A DNA stretch of 56,331 nt from a virus. The notes beneath the pieces are model-generated. The model did not search any database, had not been told where the DNA came from, and saw only the letters and a list, made by a program, of their open reading frames with translations. Position numbers and translations under genes: made by a program. Below are positions 52,182-56,331 of this stretch, one piece after another. Location: the IMG/VR virus record IMGVR_UViG_3300028114_001316, positions 1 through 56,331 of that record; one strand, 5' to 3'. The stretch's first letter is position 1. Every line of letters begins with the position of its first letter.

Positions 52182-53119
52182 AGCTTTTCGGTTTCTTTTT
52201 GATTATCTATGATTTGACGAATAACATTAGCCGTAGTATGTTGAAGAAAATATCTATATTCTTTACTATCGTATAATGCTTTTAATTTTGCTATATATTC
52301 GTGCTGACTTTCAAAAAATAAAGCTGTTACATTTTCAATGCTCCAATTCATTAAACTTTTGTTTTGTGCCATTTGCCGATGCATTAATACTGGTTTTCCA
52401 CAAGCCATGCTTTCAATTACTGATATTCCATATCCTTCAAGATGTTTAATATGTTGAGTTGCAATACTTGATTTTAAAGTTTTTGTTAATTCTTCTTGAG
52501 AACTATTTGTATGGTAATGGTAGTCTATATATGGAGTAATTTGTTGTAATGTTTTACTCATGTTGTATTCTTGATTAAAATTCTTTTCGTATTCTGAAAT
52601 ATAAATTCCAACTATATTTCCATCTGTTGGTCCATCAAAAGTGCATCTATCATAGTCTACCCAAGGCTTGTAGTAAAGATGATTTACTTTGTACTTATTA
52701 GCGAGAGCATAACCAACATAATCTGCACAAAGATAATTTTTAATAATATAAAATGGATAAGCTCCGTCCCAATAATCATTGCCACTATAGCAAGCTAGTT
52801 TGCTTTTTTCTTTTAAGTGAGGCCAAATTTCATTTAATATTTCAAATTGAGTTTCAAAGCTTGTGATAAATATTATTTCTGGTTTAAGATCTAATATTTG
52901 TTGTTTGTTTAAGACTTTTACATTTTTCGTAGTAAATTCTAGGTCAGCTTTTTCTTGAGTCCAAGTATTATTCCATGCCCATTGATTAAATTGTTTTGGT
53001 GGTAAATTTGTTGGTATATACTCATTGCTTGGTAGTATGAGATTATGACCAAGCAAGGAAAATGCTTTTGCTATATTTTTAGTTAAATTTTTATGAATGT
53101 CGGGCCAAAGAATGTTCAA
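52154..53119 (-). CDS. Glycosyltransferase, GT4-like
   Basis: The 321-residue protein starts with TTG 53119 (MNILWPDIHKNL-type reading); no ATG is available. LACYSGNDYWDGAYPFYI and YVGYALANKYKVNHLYYKPW mark the middle. HLEGYGISVIESMACGKPVL (about 225-244) is the C-terminal donor motif of GT-B family 4 enzymes, with the E-x7-E. It is shorter than typical GT4 proteins (360-400). TATAAT lies 6 nt before the TTG. It would be the first gene of the cluster on the minus strand. Confidence 0.78.
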   Translation of the reverse strand: MNILWPDIHKNLTKNIAKAFSLLGHNLILPSNEYIPTNLPPKQFNQWAWNNTWTQEKADLEFTTKNVKVLNKQQILDLKPEIIFITSFETQFEILNEIWPHLKEKSKLACYSGNDYWDGAYPFYIIKNYLCADYVGYALANKYKVNHLYYKPWVDYDRCTFDGPTDGNIVGIYISEYEKNFNQEYNMSKTLQQITPYIDYHYHTNSSQEELTKTLKSSIATQHIKHLEGYGISVIESMACGKPVLMHRQMAQNKSLMNWSIENVTALFFESQHEYIAKLKALYDSKEYRYFLQHTTANVIRQIIDNQKETEKLGHFLNNLV

Positions 53120-53125
53120 TAACTT

Positions 53126-53131
53126 ATTATA
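53126..53131 (-). promoter_or_regulatory. -10 box TATAAT 6 nt before the TTG at 53119
   Basis: TATAAT (53131-53126) is a perfect -10. The 17-nt upstream position is A-rich with no -35 likeness, so this is the weakest member of the leaderless set. Confidence 0.35.
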
Positions 53132-53152
53132 GAGTAAAGATTAATTTTTTTC

Positions 53153-53254
53153 TTATTTTTTTGTTATTTGTATGTTTTCTTTAGGAACATTCTCTTCTAT
53201 AGGAGAACATTTAATATCTATATCTGCTTCGTTTATAATATTGTGGTTTGACAT
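53153..53254 (-). CDS. Possible 33-residue protein
   Basis: An ATG at 53254 opens a 33-codon frame ending with TAA at 53155-53153. It reads MSNHNIINEADIDIKCSPIE at the start and is followed by a Lys-rich end. There is no ribosome site and no family. It fills the gap between the large virion gene and the first glycosyltransferase gene. It could be chance. Confidence 0.25.
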   Translation of the reverse strand: MSNHNIINEADIDIKCSPIEENVPKENIQITKK

Positions 53255-53281
53255 TTTATTGATTAATTTTTTGTTTATTTT

Positions 53282-55459
53282 TTATTGAGAAAACTTTCCA
53301 TTTTGTGGTTCGTTATCCTCATTTGCGGGTGTTATTTTAAATTGCAGAAATCCTACGGATTCTGGATTCTGCCACCCTTCGTTATTATCAGATTTAAAAC
53401 CCTCTCCTTCGTTAGCTCCAATTGTTGATATTGGATTTGGTGTTTCCGTGGCCGAACCTTTAAATATAAAAGAAGTATTTCCTTTTGTTGTATCACCTGA
53501 ATCTATGCTAGTGTCGGCTTCAAGATCTGATTTCGGTGTGGAAGTTTTTGGTATATTACCCTCTGGAACAGGGGTTATTACCTCACCAATCTTATCTATT
53601 AAATCTGGTGGTACTGTTTTATTATTATCAGCTACTATATCTTTTACAACATTTTTAGCCTCTTCGACTTTCGCCCCAAATGTATTTAGCATATTTCTTG
53701 TGTCTGGATCAACATCTCTTCCTGATCCTGCTATCTCTGTGAGATTTTTAACGACGTTTACGAGGCCAGTTGCGTCTGTTTTTACTTCTGTGGCTTTGGT
53801 GTCAGCTTCAGTTGCTGTGTTACTAGCTTCTGCTGATTTATTTACTGCCGCAGTCATTGATGATTGAGCGGCTGGAAGGTTAGCTGGGACAGTACCAAGA
53901 TTTTCTATGACGGTATCTAAGTGTTGTATGGTTTGACCAATCTGAGTTACTGCCTTGCTTATGTTCCCCTCGTTTGTGTTAGAAGTTACGGGATTAGATC
54001 CTGAGCCTGTTGATAGAATGGTTTGTTCGGTCTGTGCAGCAATTGCTGCAGTATTTGCCTGCTCAGCCGCGGCCTTAACAGATGCCAGTTGTTGGGCCAC
54101 AGCAGCAGCGGTCTCAGGGGTAGCGCCTGCAACAGCTCCAGCAGCATCGGCTATCTTGTCTGCAGCTACCTCCGCGTCATCTTTTAATTTTTCAGTTTTG
54201 TCCTTAACTTTGTCAGCGTTATCCTCAGCTAGCTCTACCGCAGCTAAGCTGCTTGAATCATTGGGTTTGTGCCAAGACATCCAGACCTGATGCAGCCAAC
54301 CTTGCATATTTTTAGCAATCTGTTGAAGAGCGTATCCAAGAGATGCTTTTCTTCCTCCTATAGTTACTGTGGTTTGGCCTATTTTACCGTCAGGACCAAT
54401 AGCCATTTTATATCTAACGTAGATATCTTGTTTTGCTTGACCTCCACTCATATCTGCTTCGACTTCTACTCGAGTACTTCCGAATTGCGCACCTATACTC
54501 CAAGCTTTTTCTTCGCTGTTAAATTTAAATGGACCTCCACCGTTACTTGCCGCTCCTTGAAAACCAGCAAAAGCGCCATCTTTTAATAACTTTTCATAAT
54601 CTCGTGTAGTTTGTAGCATGGTAGCAGGAGTGATTAACTTTTCATTGGTATCGAGATCTTCTATTTTCCCAAGAGCAGTAGTTGCGAAAAATCCTCTTGG
54701 AGTTGGCTCAGAGTATTGATCTGTGACTTCAAATAAAAAATTATCATCTGATAATTCTTTCTCTTCTCCTATGACAGCCAAAAATGCTTTACAGAATTTT
54801 TTTTCTGGTTTAGTTAGCGTGAGTCTGCTTTTGTCGTCTTCTAAAGTGCAACTTTTTAAAAATTTTGGTTTCACGCCTACATTTACTTTAACTGAGTAAG
54901 TTTTTTCAACTGAGTTTCCGCTCCAACCGCTATAAGATATTGCTTTTCTATTATGGTCAGTAATAAAATCATGATTAATGTAATCTTGAAATGTTGATTT
55001 TAAAAGATTTTCTGTCTTTATGCTATTTTTAATTACCTTTTCAAAAAAAGTTTTCCATTTTGACTTTGATAGTTCTGTATGGAACTCTGCTATTACTTTT
55101 TCTGCGAAACCTATTGTCATTTCTTCTTCTCCACCGCCTTGATCAAGCTCGTCGTTATAATAATTCTTTAATTCTTCTGCTGCATTTTTTCCTTCGGCTC
55201 CTTTATCAATACTTTCTATTGACATAAGGTTATACTCAACGTAGGTATCTCCGTTAGGGGTCAAAGCTAGAGTATCTTCGCTTCCGTCTTTAGCATAAAT
55301 GTATTTAGCTTTAATCTTATAAGTAAGATTAATAGGAGTAAATACAAATGGGCTACTTGCTCCATTATAAGTAGAACAATTTGCACAGGACCCTGCGCTC
55401 TCAAGATTGGTATCTTTTGTACCGTCTCCGAATACTACAATTTTTTTATCTTCGGCCAT
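53282..55459 (-). CDS. Large Ala-rich coiled-coil protein, probable virion or fibre protein
   Basis: The 725-residue protein has three parts. The first 300 residues are beta-rich with AGSCANCSTYNG near 22-33 and INLTYKIKAKYIYAKDG. A middle part (about 315-400) has short strands and KIGQTTVTIGGRKASLG. Residues 405-620 form a long Ala/Glu/Lys/Thr coiled-coil (DNADKVKDKTEKLKDDAEVA; PETAAAVAQQLASVKAAAEQ). A Gly/Asn/Thr-rich tail closes it. The coiled-coil DNA is more GC-rich than its surroundings. A fibre or whisker-like role fits the architecture but is not proved. A GTGTAT box lies 8 nt before the ATG. Confidence 0.6.
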   Translation of the reverse strand: MAEDKKIVVFGDGTKDTNLESAGSCANCSTYNGASSPFVFTPINLTYKIKAKYIYAKDGSEDTLALTPNGDTYVEYNLMSIESIDKGAEGKNAAEELKNYYNDELDQGGGEEEMTIGFAEKVIAEFHTELSKSKWKTFFEKVIKNSIKTENLLKSTFQDYINHDFITDHNRKAISYSGWSGNSVEKTYSVKVNVGVKPKFLKSCTLEDDKSRLTLTKPEKKFCKAFLAVIGEEKELSDDNFLFEVTDQYSEPTPRGFFATTALGKIEDLDTNEKLITPATMLQTTRDYEKLLKDGAFAGFQGAASNGGGPFKFNSEEKAWSIGAQFGSTRVEVEADMSGGQAKQDIYVRYKMAIGPDGKIGQTTVTIGGRKASLGYALQQIAKNMQGWLHQVWMSWHKPNDSSSLAAVELAEDNADKVKDKTEKLKDDAEVAADKIADAAGAVAGATPETAAAVAQQLASVKAAAEQANTAAIAAQTEQTILSTGSGSNPVTSNTNEGNISKAVTQIGQTIQHLDTVIENLGTVPANLPAAQSSMTAAVNKSAEASNTATEADTKATEVKTDATGLVNVVKNLTEIAGSGRDVDPDTRNMLNTFGAKVEEAKNVVKDIVADNNKTVPPDLIDKIGEVITPVPEGNIPKTSTPKSDLEADTSIDSGDTTKGNTSFIFKGSATETPNPISTIGANEGEGFKSDNNEGWQNPESVGFLQFKITPANEDNEPQNGKFSQ

Positions 55460-55467
55460 AATATTAT

Positions 55468-55473
55468 ATACAC
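55468..55473 (-). promoter_or_regulatory. Variant late-type box GTGTAT before the large virion gene
   Basis: GTGTAT (55473-55468) lies 8 nt before the ATG at 55459, the same spacing as the exact GTGTAAT copies before 227 and 35592. No ribosome site is present. Confidence 0.35.
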
Positions 55474-55524
55474 ATTTTTTAATGCTAAAATCTAATTCTT
55501 AAATAATTTATTAGATATTTAACT

Positions 55525-55910
55525 TGGACCCGAGAGGAATTGAACCTCTGTCTTTTAAAAATTTAAATTAAAATACTACAAGTTTAGTCGTTTTTGTTTT
55601 TAGCTTTATATAGATAAACAACAAACATACTTAGCGATTTTATTTTTAATATTGAGTATAAAAAGAATAAAAAAACTCTTTATAATCAAACATCTAATTA
55701 CGCAATATCCCAATAGATGCTTCAAGGGTATCACGCTGTAACTTAAGCTACAGAAGCGGTCAGCTCAACAAGAGAAACTCTTGCTGAAATGTGACCTTTA
55801 TATTTTGCTTTTTTGGCAGTTAATATAAGTGAAACTTTTTAAGGAGTCCACGATTCAACCTCCACTTGCATTTTAATTCGTATCTCTAAAATCGAAACCA
55901 GTACGGGCCC
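55525..55910 (-). ncRNA. ssrA: tmRNA (ssrA)
   Basis: The 386-nt RNA has a complete tRNA-like end: 5' GGGCCCG (55910-55904) pairs over 7 bp, with one G-U, with 3' CGGGTCC (55532-55526), followed by discriminator A. The D-arm-like segment reads ACTGGTTTCGA and the T arm AGAGGTTCAATTCCTCT. CCA is not encoded. The tag frame runs from GCC at 55817 to TAA at 55743, and that stop sits in a CTGTA/TACAG hairpin as in other tmRNAs. The tag is 24 residues (AKKAKYKGHISA, then RVSLVELTASVA). It would rescue stalled ribosomes. Confidence 0.93.
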
Positions 55911-55932
55911 AATAAGAAAGAACTAACCTAGC

Positions 55933-55944
55933 TTACACATTATA
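55933..55944 (-). promoter_or_regulatory. Promoter elements upstream of the tmRNA
   Basis: TATAAT (55944-55939) is followed at once by GTGTAA (55938-55933), 22 nt before the tmRNA 5' end. Both overlap the end of the small upstream gene. Which one works cannot be told from sequence; a short leader would be removed by RNase P. Confidence 0.4.
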
Positions 55945-56149
55945 AAGCTTTTAATAGTTTTTCACAATCTTTTTTATAAACAAAATTAAATTTAATCCTT
56001 GCGCCGTTAATATCTGAAACTAACTGAGGTACGGCTAGGCATGGATATTCATTTGGCTCGTCATAGATATTTTCGTTAGATACATTGTAATGTTTTATGC
56101 ATTTATATGAGTAAACTGTCCATCTAGCTTTATTTTTTATCACTTCCAT
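55940..56149 (-). CDS. Small hypothetical protein upstream of the tmRNA
   Basis: The ATG at 56149 gives 69 residues and lies 7 nt after a -10-like box; a longer reading from 56218 adds a hydrophobic N-terminus but lacks start signals. The sequence EVIKNKARWTVYSYKCIKHY and EYPCLAVPQLVSDINGARIK shows no known family. It ends at the promoter of the tmRNA. Confidence 0.5.
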   Translation of the reverse strand: MEVIKNKARWTVYSYKCIKHYNVSNENIYDEPNEYPCLAVPQLVSDINGARIKFNFVYKKDCEKLLKAL

Positions 56150-56156
56150 TTGTATT

Positions 56157-56185
56157 ATAATAAATAAAATTTGACAAAAGATCAA
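56157..56185 (-). promoter_or_regulatory. Sigma70-like promoter, leaderless spacing
   Basis: TTGATC (56185-56180), a 17-nt spacer and TATTAT (56162-56157) end 7 nt before the ATG at 56149. This supports the shorter start of the small gene. Confidence 0.5.
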
Positions 56186-56230
56186 GTTTAATATATTATA
56201 AGTCAACATAGTTCCCAAATAGGACAGTTT

Positions 56231-56250
56231 GTTGATGTCAAAAAATCAAC
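56231..56250 (+). other. Short hairpin in the right-end intergenic region
   Basis: GTTGAT (56231-56236) and ATCAAC (56245-56250) can form a 6-bp stem around an 8-nt A-rich loop. It is not followed by a T tract, so it is not a standard terminator. Nothing else is seen in 56251-56316. Confidence 0.3.
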
Positions 56251-56316
56251 TATCAATCCCTGAGATAGCAATGTCATAAGGGCTGACAACTATTAAAACC
56301 TTCATTTGTACATAAT

Positions 56317-56331
56317 ATGGCTAAAGAAGGG
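56317..56331 (+). CDS. Possible start of a gene running off the right edge
   Basis: ATG at 56317 is followed by four sense codons to the window end (MAKEG). TTTGTACATAAT precedes it and no clear ribosome site is present. Too little remains for any call. Confidence 0.2.

Noticed and set aside
53448-54290. Long plus-strand frames rich in Ala, Ser and Val
   Set aside because: They are antisense shadows of the alanine-rich coiled-coil gene, caused by its biased codon composition.
55525-55600. Stand-alone tRNA gene on the minus strand suggested by the T-arm sequence
   Set aside because: The matching acceptor strand lies 370 nt away together with a tag reading frame, so the element is a tmRNA.
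1-56331. CRISPR array, transposase, integrase or IS element
   Set aside because: No spaced short repeats, no DDE or tyrosine/serine recombinase motifs and no terminal inverted repeats were seen while reading the window.

Overview
The window is one densely packed, strongly AT-rich stretch of a tailed double-stranded DNA phage genome (Caudoviricetes). It carries neck, tail tube, tape measure and lambda-type tail tip genes, its own replication and recombination set, and a phage tmRNA. Most neighbouring genes overlap by ATGA or TAATG. The lambda-like M-L-K-I-J tail tip set predicts a long non-contractile tail. The LPS/O-antigen type glycosyl genes suggest a Gram-negative host, but the sequence does not identify it.

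Layout. 1-12804 (+): end of an upstream gene, four head-tail connection genes, tail tube, a terminator, four small or medium genes in the tail-chaperone position, and a 2181-residue tape measure protein. 12807-20479 (-): tail tip operon M, L, K, I, J plus an unknown gene, inverted relative to the tape measure gene. 20532-22152 (+): a paralog of the tail tube protein and two small genes. 22149-34852 (-): replication and DNA metabolism. This holds DnaB helicase, ThyX, a reduced DnaG-like primase, a Fe-S PD-(D/E)XK nuclease, and a DNA polymerase III alpha split into separate PHP, exonuclease and polymerase genes; two glycosyltransferase genes sit at its end. 34905-36888 (+): two paralogous putative virion genes sharing a 186-bp repeat, and a small nucleotidyltransferase-fold protein. 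36885-41226 (-): nuclease, RecA-like recombinase, and GDP-mannose 4,6-dehydratase interrupted by a 346-residue intein. 41236-53119 (-): a long nucleotide-sugar, glycosyltransferase and methyltransferase cluster. 53153-56149 (-): a large Ala-rich putative virion protein, tmRNA and a small gene.

How it works together. Two promoter classes can be read directly. Replication and glycan genes have sigma70-like boxes (TTGACW, N17, TATNAT) whose -10 lies only 6-9 nt before the start codon, which predicts leaderless or nearly leaderless mRNAs. Virion genes, and possibly the tmRNA, carry a different GTGTAAT box. When it lies 8-9 nt before the start there is no Shine-Dalgarno sequence; when it lies 21-31 nt away there is one. 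This looks like an early/late switch.

The glycan cluster should make a dTDP-3-amino-3,6-dideoxyhexose (RmlB, FdtA-like isomerase, FdtB-like aminotransferase) and GDP-4-keto-6-deoxymannose (Gmd). About ten glycosyltransferases, including GT10 and GT11 fucosyltransferase types, could then assemble a glycan on the virion or on the host surface.

All functional calls come from reading motifs and gene order; no database search was run.
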